Notes under the pieces: generated by a model | The model's input: only the letters and a program-made list of their open reading frames with translations | Database searches by the model: none | Told to the model about the DNA's origin: nothing | DNA from: Gemmatimonadota bacterium | GTDB lineage: Bacteria > Gemmatimonadota > Gemmatimonadetes > JACCXV01 > JAHWKZ01 | Length of the DNA stretch: 5,560 bases | Assembly (NCBI GenBank): GCA_030641505.1 | Contig: DAOWHI010000242.1 | Location: forward strand, 1 to 5,560 | Direction: 5' to 3' | Shown: positions 1 through 5,560 of the stretch, one piece after another | Layout: every line of letters begins with the position of its first letter | Numbering within the stretch: position 1 is the stretch's first letter | Translations under genes and position numbers: made by a program

Positions 1-259
1 CGAAGGCGAACTCGACCCAGACGCCGTAGACGAAGCGCTATTCAAGTCCTTCTTGTACACGTCGGATCTCCCGGATCCAGACTTGCTCATCCGCACCAGC
101 GGCGAGCTCAGAGTATCCAATTTCCTTCTGTGGCAAGTCGCCTACACGGAACTGTACGTGACTGACGTCCTGTGGCCCGATTTCGATCGCCAGGCGTTCG
201 TGGACGCGATCGCTGCTTTCCAGAATCGAGAACGGCGGTTCGGCACGGTCCTCACTTGA
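1..259 (+). CDS. uppS: Isoprenyl transferase (undecaprenyl diphosphate synthase), C-terminal part
   Basis: Cis-prenyltransferase that condenses isopentenyl diphosphate onto farnesyl diphosphate to make the C55 carrier for peptidoglycan and other surface polymers; a cytosolic, membrane-associated homodimer. The gene enters from the left edge in the frame starting at base 2, and only the last 85 residues are present, about one third of the usual roughly 250. Visible family signatures are PDPDLLIRTSGELR (fragment residues 24-37), then SNFLLWQ...YTELY (39-52) and DVLWPDF. By alignment from memory with E. coli UppS, R31, R37, S39 and E50 correspond to the substrate-binding R194, R200, S202 and E213, so this half of the active site is intact. 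The stop is TGA 257-259. cdsA follows directly, as in many bacteria. The N-terminal catalytic Asp and the start codon lie outside the window. Confidence 0.96.
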   Translation, partial: EGELDPDAVDEALFKSFLYTSDLPDPDLLIRTSGELRVSNFLLWQVAYTELYVTDVLWPDFDRQAFVDAIAAFQNRERRFGTVLT

Positions 260-303
260 GAAGCACGAGCGCACCGGTCGAGCCGACAGCGCCCGGCCGG
301 CGA

Positions 304-1149
304 ATGGACCGCAAACTAGGCCTCCGACTCGCCACCGCAGCGGTTCTGGCGCCCACGTTCGTGCTCACCATGGTTGTTGGCCGAGAGCTGTTCCTGCTCG
401 CCGTGATGGTGTTGACCGTGGCGGCCGGGATCGAGTTCTTCAGTATGGCAGAGCAAAAGCCATACCGGGCCCGACTTGTGCCCGGGGTCACACTGGGCTT
501 GGTTTTCCCGCTGTTCTTCTATCAGGCGCCTGGGGACTCGGCGCTGCTGGTCGTTGTGCTTACTGCCGGGGTAGTCGGCGTTGCCGCGGCGCAGATGCTC
601 GATCCACAGGGCCGCGAGGCGATCGCAACCGTGGCTTTCACGCTGCTGGGTGCGCTCTATACCGGCTTGTTGTTTGGTCACCAGATCTTGGTCCGTGAGA
701 TCAGCCGCGAGATCGCAGGCGCGCCGTACTGGTTGGGAGCGATTCTGCTGGCGATACCGCTTGTGCTGACCTGGGCAAACGACACGGTCGCGTACTTTGC
801 CGGGCTCAGCTGGGGGAAGAGGCCATTGCTGGCTAGGGTAAGTCCAGGCAAGTCGATTGAGGGCGCCGTGGTGGCGCTCATGGCGACGATTGTCTTGGGC
901 GCGGTTGCCGGGAGCCTGGTGACGCGGTGGTTTCCGCCATTTGGACCTGTGCACGGTTTGGCAATCGGTGCTCTGGTTGGCGTAGCTGCCCCGTGTGGGG
1001 ATTTGATCGAGTCGGCATTCAAGCGCGATGCAGGCGTCAAGGACGCCTCGCAAATAGTACCTGGGCACGGTGGCGTGCTCGATCGATTCGACGGCGTGCT
1101 GATTACCGTACCGCTCTTCTACTACTACTTGGTTGGGGTCGTGCTATGA
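304..1149 (+). CDS. cdsA: Phosphatidate cytidylyltransferase (CDP-diacylglycerol synthase)
   Basis: Integral membrane enzyme that converts phosphatidic acid and CTP to CDP-diacylglycerol and pyrophosphate, the branch point of phospholipid synthesis. From ATG 304 it has 281 residues, normal for CdsA. Several hydrophobic segments are visible, for example around residues 11-25, 29-46, 59-72, 80-97, 110-125, 143-157, 187-206 and 217-230. WANDT (157-161), GKR (171-173) and SPGKSIEG (180-187) precede a complete match to the CdsA family signature at 237-263 (S-x-F-K-R, then K-D at 245-246, P-G-H-G-G at 253-257, D-R-x-D at 260-263). The acidic residues D160, D233, D246, D260 and D263 are present. The start is uncertain: no Shine-Dalgarno precedes ATG 304, and TTG 256 overlaps the uppS stop as TTGA, which would add 16 hydrophilic residues. 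The stop overlaps the dxr start by 4 bp, implying coupled translation. Function is firm. Confidence 0.95.
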   Translation: MDRKLGLRLATAAVLAPTFVLTMVVGRELFLLAVMVLTVAAGIEFFSMAEQKPYRARLVPGVTLGLVFPLFFYQAPGDSALLVVVLTAGVVGVAAAQMLDPQGREAIATVAFTLLGALYTGLLFGHQILVREISREIAGAPYWLGAILLAIPLVLTWANDTVAYFAGLSWGKRPLLARVSPGKSIEGAVVALMATIVLGAVAGSLVTRWFPPFGPVHGLAIGALVGVAAPCGDLIESAFKRDAGVKDASQIVPGHGGVLDRFDGVLITVPLFYYYLVGVVL

Positions 1150-2327
1150 GCGAGCGAACCCGGATCGTCGTTCTCGGTGCCAGCGGCTCGATTGGCGCAA
1201 GCGCGCTTGACGTGATTGCTAAACTCGAGGGTCGGTTCGAGATCGTCGGTTTGTCGTGCGAAACCAAGTGGCGTGAGCTGGCCGCGATCGCCGTTCAGGT
1301 TGAGCCCCAGGCGGTGGCGATCGCAAATCCGAAGGCGCACCGCGAGGCGGTCGAGGCCTCGGCGTTCGGTCCTGGCGTGCGGTGTCTTGGCGGTCCTGAC
1401 GGGGTGGCCGAGCTAGCAGCGTGGGACAGCGCCAACGTCGTGCTGAACGGCATTGTTGGAGCGGCTGGACTGCCGGCCACGCTGGCCGCACTCCAAGCCG
1501 GCAAACGGGTAGCGTTGGCCAACAAGGAATCGCTAGTCGTCGGGGGGGATCTGGTGATGGCTGCCGCCGAGCGTGACCAATTACTGCCCGTCGACAGCGA
1601 GCACTGTGCGATCTGGCAGCTCCTAGCGCATCGTCCAGGAGAACGGCCGCGGCGGATTGTGCTGACCGCCAGCGGGGGGCCCTTCAGAGGAACGCCGGCC
1701 GAACAACTCGCTGCCGTCGACGCGCGTGATGCGCTCGCCCATCCGACCTGGTCGATGGGACCCAAGATCACCGTCGATTCAGCAACGCTGGCGAACAAAG
1801 GCCTAGAGATCATCGAGGCCCATCACTTGTTCGGGGTCGCATACGATGAGATCGACGTCATCGTTCATCCGCAGTCGATCGTACACGGCATGGTGGAGTG
1901 GGCGGACGGCGCGCTGTTCGCGGAACTCGGCGAACCCGACATGCGGTCCCCGATACGAGCTGCGCTCACCTATCCCGACCGAGCGTCTTCCGGCCGGAGG
2001 GTAGACCTAACCCGGCTGAGCGGGTTGACATTCGAGGCTCCCGATGAGGAGCGGTTTCCTGCGCTGGGCCTGGCCCGCGCGGCCGGCGAGATCGGCGGGA
2101 CGGCACCGGCGGTCTTCAACGCCGCCAATGAAGTGGCCGTCGGCGCGTTCCTTGCAAATCAGATAGGCTTTCTCGAGATCGCGTCGTTGTGTGAGCGCGT
2201 CCTCGGCGCCCATCACGCCGAGCACGCGAGCTCCGTCGAGACGCTGATGGCGGCCGATACTTGGGCCCGCCAGCGGGTGTCCGATTGGGCCGGCATCGAA
2301 CGGACCCCGACCGCAACGGCGGGGTAA
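1146..2327 (+). CDS. dxr: 1-deoxy-D-xylulose 5-phosphate reductoisomerase
   Basis: First committed enzyme of the MEP isoprenoid pathway: NADPH- and divalent-metal-dependent rearrangement and reduction of DXP to 2-C-methyl-D-erythritol 4-phosphate, in the cytosol. The product has 393 residues, typical of the family. The N-terminal NADPH-binding fold carries GASGSIG (11-17) and NKES (126-129). The catalytic domain shows PVDSEH (148-153) with metal ligands D150 and E152, TASGGPFR (174-181), HPTWSMG (199-205, flexible-loop Trp W202), VDSATLANKGLE (210-221) with S212, N217, K218 and third metal ligand E221, then HPQSIVH (241-247) and NAANEVAV (325-332). All positions expected to bind substrate, metal or fosmidomycin are present, so the enzyme should be active. 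ATG 1146 overlaps the cdsA stop as ATGA with no clear ribosome binding site of its own, suggesting reinitiation. It sits between cdsA and rseP, a common order, and supplies precursors for the UppS step. Confidence 0.98.
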   Translation: MSERTRIVVLGASGSIGASALDVIAKLEGRFEIVGLSCETKWRELAAIAVQVEPQAVAIANPKAHREAVEASAFGPGVRCLGGPDGVAELAAWDSANVVLNGIVGAAGLPATLAALQAGKRVALANKESLVVGGDLVMAAAERDQLLPVDSEHCAIWQLLAHRPGERPRRIVLTASGGPFRGTPAEQLAAVDARDALAHPTWSMGPKITVDSATLANKGLEIIEAHHLFGVAYDEIDVIVHPQSIVHGMVEWADGALFAELGEPDMRSPIRAALTYPDRASSGRRVDLTRLSGLTFEAPDEERFPALGLARAAGEIGGTAPAVFNAANEVAVGAFLANQIGFLEIASLCERVLGAHHAEHASSVETLMAADTWARQRVSDWAGIERTPTATAG

Positions 2328-2329
2328 AC

Positions 2330-2334
2330 GGGAG
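2330..2334 (+). promoter_or_regulatory. Shine-Dalgarno-like GGGAG before rseP
   Basis: GGGAG ends four bases before ATG 2339 in the 11-bp gap between dxr and rseP. It supports that ATG over the in-frame open stretch running back into dxr, and it is the only convincing Shine-Dalgarno match at a gene start in this window. The spacing is slightly short. Confidence 0.6.
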
Positions 2335-2338
2335 CGAA

Positions 2339-3709
2339 ATGCAGACCCTCATCCTCACCATTCTTGTTCTCGGCCTGCTCGTCTTCGTCCATGAGTTGGG
2401 TCACTTCCTGACCGCCAAGTGGGCCGGGATTGCGGTGCCTCGATTCTCGATCGGGCTCGGGCCGCGGGTCGCTGGCATTCGATATGGTGAGACCGATTAC
2501 TGTTTGTCCGCGGTTCCGTTCGGCGGCTACGTAAAGATGGCCGGCATGGAGGGCGAGGAGGCGTTCGAACAGCTCGAGGGTGGTCCGGTCGAGGAAGTGA
2601 TCGACGAGGAAGTGAACGTTCCGCCGGAACAACGGTACGACAACAAATCGATCCCGGTGCGGTTGTTGGTCGTGAGCGCCGGTGTGCTCATGAACTTCGC
2701 GTTGGGGTGGGTGATCTTTGTCTCGCTGGCCTTGACCGAAGGCAGACCAACCGTATTGGGCACCACGGTCGAGGAGGTGGACAGCCTTGCTGCTCGGCGG
2801 TTCGGGCAGTTGGCTGCGCTACCACGCGGTGCGACGATCATTGAGGTTGAAGGCCAGGCGGTGGAAAACTGGCACGAGGTCGATGCTGCGATCGCCCGCG
2901 GTCAAGATGGTGTTGTCGATCTCGCGTTGGCATCTGGCGAGACGGTTTCGGTGCCGGTCCGCGATGATGATGACCGACGAGCGCTGTCGAGCGGGCTAAT
3001 CGCGCGCGTCGAGCCACTAATAGCGGAGCTCCAAGCGGAAGGGCCGGCCGCGCGGGCGGGCATCCAAGTGAACGACCGAATCGTATCAATCGATGGGATC
3101 GGGACCGATGCCTTCGTGGACGTTACACGGCTAGTTCGCGAGCGCCCCGATCAGGACATATCGATGGTCGTCGAACGCCCTGCGGGCAGTGGGACCCTGG
3201 TGACGGTTGACGTCCGGACGGGCTCCGAGAAGAACCCACGTCCAGGCGACGGCAAGTTTGTAGACATGGGGTGGCTCGGTGTGACCGCAGCGGTCGGGAA
3301 TATCGAACTCGGATTCCGCGATGCGATCGTGGCGGGCAGTTTGTCGACTTGGCGCGCCGGGTCGCTCATTACCAACGGCCTTTATCAGCTGGTCTCTGGT
3401 GGCGTCAGCCTGCGCGCCCTAGGGGGCCCGGTGGCGATCGGACAGATGACGGGCCATTTCGCGCGCCGAGGATTCAGCAGCTTGTTGGGTTGGATCGCCC
3501 TTTTCTCGATCAATCTGGCGATCCTCAACTTGCTTCCGATACCCGTGCTTGACGGCGGGCACGTGCTCTTTCTCGGGATCGAGGGTATGCGTGGGCGACC
3601 ATTGTCATCGAACCAAAAGCTGCGCCTCTCGCAGCTCGGTATGGTGTTTCTGCTCGTGCTAATGGCGTGGGCATTTACGGCCGACATTCTCCGACTCGTC
3701 GGGCTGTAA
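2339..3709 (+). CDS. rseP: RIP metalloprotease RseP, site-2 protease family (M50B) with two PDZ domains
   Basis: Intramembrane zinc protease that makes the second cut in transmembrane substrates such as anti-sigma factors and also clears signal-peptide remnants; located in the cytoplasmic membrane. The product has 456 residues, close to E. coli RseP (about 450). TM1 begins at the N-terminus and contains the zinc motif HELGH (18-22, catalytic E19). FGGYVKM (61-67) matches the membrane-reentrant loop. TM2 holds AGVLMNF (114-120), where many homologues have AGPxxNF. Two PDZ-like regions follow, roughly residues 139-207 (weaker) and 221-293 (clear GIQVNDRIVSIDG at 241-253). TM3 carries NLLPIPVLDGGH (397-408) with third zinc ligand D405, and a last TM spans about 434-452. 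An acidic insert lies at 70-92. The start is set by the GGGAG site and by TM1 beginning immediately. The physiological substrate cannot be told from this window. Confidence 0.96.
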   Translation: MQTLILTILVLGLLVFVHELGHFLTAKWAGIAVPRFSIGLGPRVAGIRYGETDYCLSAVPFGGYVKMAGMEGEEAFEQLEGGPVEEVIDEEVNVPPEQRYDNKSIPVRLLVVSAGVLMNFALGWVIFVSLALTEGRPTVLGTTVEEVDSLAARRFGQLAALPRGATIIEVEGQAVENWHEVDAAIARGQDGVVDLALASGETVSVPVRDDDDRRALSSGLIARVEPLIAELQAEGPAARAGIQVNDRIVSIDGIGTDAFVDVTRLVRERPDQDISMVVERPAGSGTLVTVDVRTGSEKNPRPGDGKFVDMGWLGVTAAVGNIELGFRDAIVAGSLSTWRAGSLITNGLYQLVSGGVSLRALGGPVAIGQMTGHFARRGFSSLLGWIALFSINLAILNLLPIPVLDGGHVLFLGIEGMRGRPLSSNQKLRLSQLGMVFLLVLMAWAFTADILRLVGL

Positions 3710-4731
3710 TCAAGGCACCAAGCGCGCATCGCGATGCCAGCGTGCGGGTCTGGCGGGGTGCGGAAATCGAGTCGGTTCACGCGCTGGACGCGGCGTTTGT
3801 TGACTCCGATGGTGCCGCGCTCGCGCTCTACGGCGAGCCAGAGCGCCGTGCGTACTTGCGCTCCTCCGCCAAGCCGATCCAAGTATTGCCGTTGATCGAG
3901 CGGGGGTTGATCGACCGATTCGGGTTCACGTCAGCAGAGATCGCGGTCATGGTTTCTTCCCATAACGGCGAGCCATTTCAAATCGATGCGGTAAGGACGA
4001 TCCTGGCGAAGGCTCGGATCGAGGCGAAATCGCTCCAATGTGGCCCGCACGAGCCGCTACACCCACCAACTGCGAAGAGCCTGCGTCTGCTCGGCGAGGA
4101 GCCCTCGTGCCTGCACAACAATTGTAGTGGCAAGCACGCTGGGATGTTGGCGGTGTGCAAAGCCGAAGGTTGGCCACTCGATACGTATCTTGACCCGGAT
4201 CACCCATTGCAGCGCCGCATTCGCTCGCTGGTCGCCGAGCTGGCGGGTGTTGACGAGTCATCGATCGGGGTCGCGGTCGACGGTTGCGGACTCCCGACGT
4301 TCGCGCTCTCGATTCACTCGATGGCGACCGCGTACGCGCGGTTGGCAGCGGCCGATCAAGCACGCGATACGGACCTCGCCCGCGCAGTCGGGAAGGTGTT
4401 CGACGTGATGGCGGCGCACCCGGAGTACGTTGCCGGGACCGATCGGTTGTGCACGGTGATCCTGGCGGCGCATGGCGAGCGGGTGGTCGTCAAGACCGGC
4501 GCTGAAGGCGTCTATTGTGGAGCGTTGCGTGGCGAAAGTCGCGGTCTGGCACTGAAGATCGTAGATGGCGCGCGCCGCGCTCAGGACGTAGCGCTCGTGG
4601 CGCTATTGGTTGACCTCGGGGCCATCGACTCGTCGGGGCTGGATGCGTTTGCTCGGCCCGAGGTGACGAATTGGGCTGGGGAGGTCGTTGGTCATCTCGA
4701 TGCCCAGCTCCCAGTTACAGACGCATTGTGA
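3667..4731 (+). CDS. L-asparaginase, Rhizobium etli AnsA-like family (PF06089-type)
   Basis: Probable hydrolase of L-asparagine to aspartate and ammonia, of the thermolabile R. etli class that is unrelated to E. coli AnsA/AnsB. Numbering from ATG 3667 (354 residues), the family signatures are RSSAKPIQ (65-72), VSSHNGE (96-102), NNCSGKHAGM (151-160) and DGCGLP (205-210). Compared from memory with the R. etli ReAV enzyme, S66, K69, S98, C153, K156 and C207 align at a constant offset of 18 with S48, K51, S80, C135, K138 and C189. The catalytic Ser-Lys pairs and the zinc-site residues therefore look complete; K276 probably stands for the last catalytic Lys. There is no signal peptide or membrane segment, so it is likely cytosolic. 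The start is unclear: ATG 3667 overlaps rseP by 43 bp, while GTG 3742 gives 329 residues and starts 32 bp after the rseP stop; neither has a ribosome binding site. The substrate is inferred from family only. Confidence 0.87.
   Translation: MGIYGRHSPTRRAVIKAPSAHRDASVRVWRGAEIESVHALDAAFVDSDGAALALYGEPERRAYLRSSAKPIQVLPLIERGLIDRFGFTSAEIAVMVSSHNGEPFQIDAVRTILAKARIEAKSLQCGPHEPLHPPTAKSLRLLGEEPSCLHNNCSGKHAGMLAVCKAEGWPLDTYLDPDHPLQRRIRSLVAELAGVDESSIGVAVDGCGLPTFALSIHSMATAYARLAAADQARDTDLARAVGKVFDVMAAHPEYVAGTDRLCTVILAAHGERVVVKTGAEGVYCGALRGESRGLALKIVDGARRAQDVALVALLVDLGAIDSSGLDAFARPEVTNWAGEVVGHLDAQLPVTDAL
3726..3737. repeat. 12-bp perfect palindrome GCATCGCGATGC
   Basis: A perfect inverted repeat without a loop lies just after the rseP stop and four bases before the alternative asparaginase start GTG 3742. 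If translation begins at 3742, it occupies the rseP-asparaginase gap and could be an operator or a small structure near the start. If translation begins at 3667, it is simply coding. A palindrome of this length is expected about once in 4 kb by chance, so functional support is weak. Confidence 0.25.
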
Positions 4732-5333
4732 TAGTCGCCGAGGCAACAGCGATCGTAGCGCTGGGTGCCGCCGCCGCGCGTGGCGGCCGTGATCGACTGC
4801 GCGAAGCACTCGAGCGAGCGCGTGGGTTGCTGCCGGCAACCGATGTCGAGGAGTATCTGTTGCAGACCTATCTCTTTGCTGGCTTCCCGAGCACGATCAA
4901 TGCGTTCTTTACCTGGCAAGCTTGGGCGTCCGAAGGCGGTGGGCGCGAGACGCCTCTCGGGGCGGAGCCCGACCAGCCGGCCGAATGGCGGACGCGCGGG
5001 GAGCGCCTTTGCCGCCTCGTTTATGGTCAGAATTTTGAGGCACTGCAGCGCCGGCTGAGCCGCCTACACCCGGCACTCGCGGATTGGACACTGGTCGAGG
5101 GGTACGGAAAAGTGCTAAGCCGGCCCGGGCCCGACCCGGCGTGCAGGGAGTTGGCGGCAGTCGGCGCGCTGATCGCGGTGGCTGCGGATCGACAGCTCGC
5201 AGCCCATCTGAAGGGTGCGGTCAACGCTGGTGTTTCGCCGGAGGTTCTGGTCGCGGCCACGAAACAAACCGCGTCTGAGTGGGGCGAGGAGGAACGTGTC
5301 GAACGCTTGCTCGCTGACGTCGGACTGATATGA
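4728..5333 (+). CDS. Carboxymuconolactone decarboxylase/AhpD-fold family protein lacking CxxC
   Basis: All-helical protein of 201 residues with a CMD-like core in the C-terminal half: RELAAVGALIAVAAD (140-154), the conserved H160 and the NAGVSPEVLVA stretch (166-176) typical of CMD/AhpD proteins. The N-terminal half (about 21-66, with LLQTYLFAGFPSTINAF at 44-60) looks like a second, diverged copy of the same helical unit. The redox pattern CxxCxxxH of AhpD is not present: the cysteine positions before H160 are occupied by A153 and Q156. The only cysteines are C95 and C139, so a peroxidase or disulfide role is unlikely. Family members include gamma-carboxymuconolactone decarboxylase, but no specific reaction can be assigned. 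GTG 4728 overlaps the asparaginase stop as GTGA and gives a sensible N-terminus; the in-frame ATG at 4671 would overlap the upstream gene by 61 bp. No signal peptide or membrane segment is evident. Confidence 0.8.
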   Translation: MIVAEATAIVALGAAAARGGRDRLREALERARGLLPATDVEEYLLQTYLFAGFPSTINAFFTWQAWASEGGGRETPLGAEPDQPAEWRTRGERLCRLVYGQNFEALQRRLSRLHPALADWTLVEGYGKVLSRPGPDPACRELAAVGALIAVAADRQLAAHLKGAVNAGVSPEVLVAATKQTASEWGEEERVERLLADVGLI

Positions 5334-5560
5334 CCGTAACCGGCGTGACCCGCGTGTGCGTCCGATACGCGGAGACCGATCAACAAGGTGTCGCTTACCA
5401 CGCCAACTACTTGGTATGGATGGAGGTCGCTCGAACGGAGCTGCTAGCAGCGGCCGGTTTCCCATACCGACGCCTGGAGGAAAAGGGTGTGTTCTTTGCA
5501 GTTGCGGACGTCAAATGCCGTTACGTAGGTGCTGCCCGCTACGATGACGAGGTAGAGATC
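5330..5560 (+). CDS. Acyl-CoA thioesterase, YbgC/4-hydroxybenzoyl-CoA type, N-terminal part
   Basis: The gene runs off the right edge; 77 codons are present, a little over half of a usual 130-150 residue hot-dog thioesterase. The frame is open to the last base. The N-terminal signature is R-Y-A-E-T-D-x-x-G-V at 12-21 followed by YHANYL (23-28) and W30, E32, R35, E37, the classic YbgC/FadM/4-HBT pattern. D17 corresponds to the catalytic Asp. Such enzymes hydrolyse short- to medium-chain or aromatic acyl-CoA thioesters in the cytosol; some sit with tol-pal genes, but none is visible here. ATG 5330 overlaps the stop of the CMD gene as ATGA, so it belongs to the same transcript and is probably translated by reinitiation. 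The exact acyl group cannot be predicted, and I give no gene symbol because YbgC, FadM and 4-HBT members share this motif. Confidence 0.9.
   Translation, partial: MTVTGVTRVCVRYAETDQQGVAYHANYLVWMEVARTELLAAAGFPYRRLEEKGVFFAVADVKCRYVGAARYDDEVEI

Noticed and set aside
293..300. CCGGCCGG palindrome in the uppS-cdsA gap
   Set aside because: Eight-base GC palindromes are common at this base composition, and there is no T-run or second arm to suggest a terminator.
316..1068. Long antisense open frame (250 codons) opposite cdsA
   Set aside because: The translation is rich in Arg, Gln, His and Pro with no recognisable domain, typical of a shadow frame in GC-rich coding DNA; cdsA on the other strand is complete.
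1295..1813. Antisense open frame (172 codons) opposite dxr
   Set aside because: Low-complexity Ser/Ala/Pro-rich translation with no family resemblance, lying fully within the well-supported dxr.
2026..2060. TTGACA resembling a -35 box inside dxr
   Set aside because: No fitting -10 element lies 16-18 bases downstream and it is in the middle of a conserved gene.
2680..2700. AGVLMNF in place of AGPxxNF in RseP TM2 as a sign of inactivation
   Set aside because: The zinc ligands H18, H22 and D405 and the catalytic E19 are intact, and replacement of this Pro occurs, as far as I recall, in other active-looking lineages.
206..2895. GCGATCGC copies as evidence for a cyanobacterial genome (HIP1)
   Set aside because: The gene order and the absence of any cyanobacterial marker do not support it, and all copies sit in the same codon frame, so codon preference is a sufficient explanation for now.
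3385..3882. Antisense open frame (165 codons) across the rseP-asparaginase junction
   Set aside because: Both + strand genes carry clear catalytic motifs through this stretch, and the antisense product has no recognisable features.
1..5560. Mobile element, CRISPR, tRNA or rRNA content
   Set aside because: No direct-repeat arrays, terminal inverted repeats, transposase motifs or RNA-gene signatures were seen; nearly every base belongs to a + strand gene.

Overview
This is a GC-rich (about 60% G+C by eye), densely coding bacterial chromosomal segment. All seven genes are on the + strand, and the only non-coding DNA is a few very short gaps. The first four genes form the widely conserved envelope and isoprenoid cluster uppS-cdsA-dxr-rseP. 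Three less predictable genes follow on the same strand: a Rhizobium etli type (PF06089-like) asparaginase, a two-part carboxymuconolactone decarboxylase (CMD)/AhpD-fold protein, and a YbgC/4-hydroxybenzoyl-CoA type thioesterase. The thioesterase is cut by the window end, and uppS is cut at the window start.

Layout: 1-259 uppS C-terminal third; 304-1149 cdsA (possibly from 256); 1146-2327 dxr; 2339-3709 rseP (site-2 protease with two PDZ domains); 3667 or 3742-4731 asparaginase; 4728-5333 CMD-family protein; 5330-5560 thioesterase N-terminal part. Three junctions (cdsA/dxr, asparaginase/CMD, CMD/thioesterase) are 4-bp ATGA or GTGA overlaps. rseP follows dxr by 11 bp and has the only clear Shine-Dalgarno-like sequence I can see. 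I found no promoter, terminator, RNA gene, mobile element or CRISPR array, so the whole window probably lies inside one polycistronic unit whose promoter is upstream.

Functionally, Dxr makes MEP for isoprenoid precursors, UppS builds the C55 lipid carrier for wall synthesis, CdsA makes CDP-diacylglycerol for phospholipids, and RseP cleaves membrane-embedded substrates such as anti-sigma factors. Together they serve envelope building and envelope stress control. The role of the downstream three is less clear: the asparaginase has a complete active site and no signal peptide, while the CMD protein lacks the AhpD redox cysteines.

The organism is a bacterium using the MEP pathway. Gene order, GC content and RseP style would fit Gemmatimonadota or another deep-branching phylum known mostly from environmental genomes, but this is a low-confidence impression from memory. 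Nothing clearly indicates an undescribed defence or mobile system. The points most worth a second look are the asparaginase-CMD-thioesterase tail of the operon, the cysteine-free CMD protein, the acidic insert in RseP, and five copies of the octamer GCGATCGC, all read as Ala-Ile-Ala codons.
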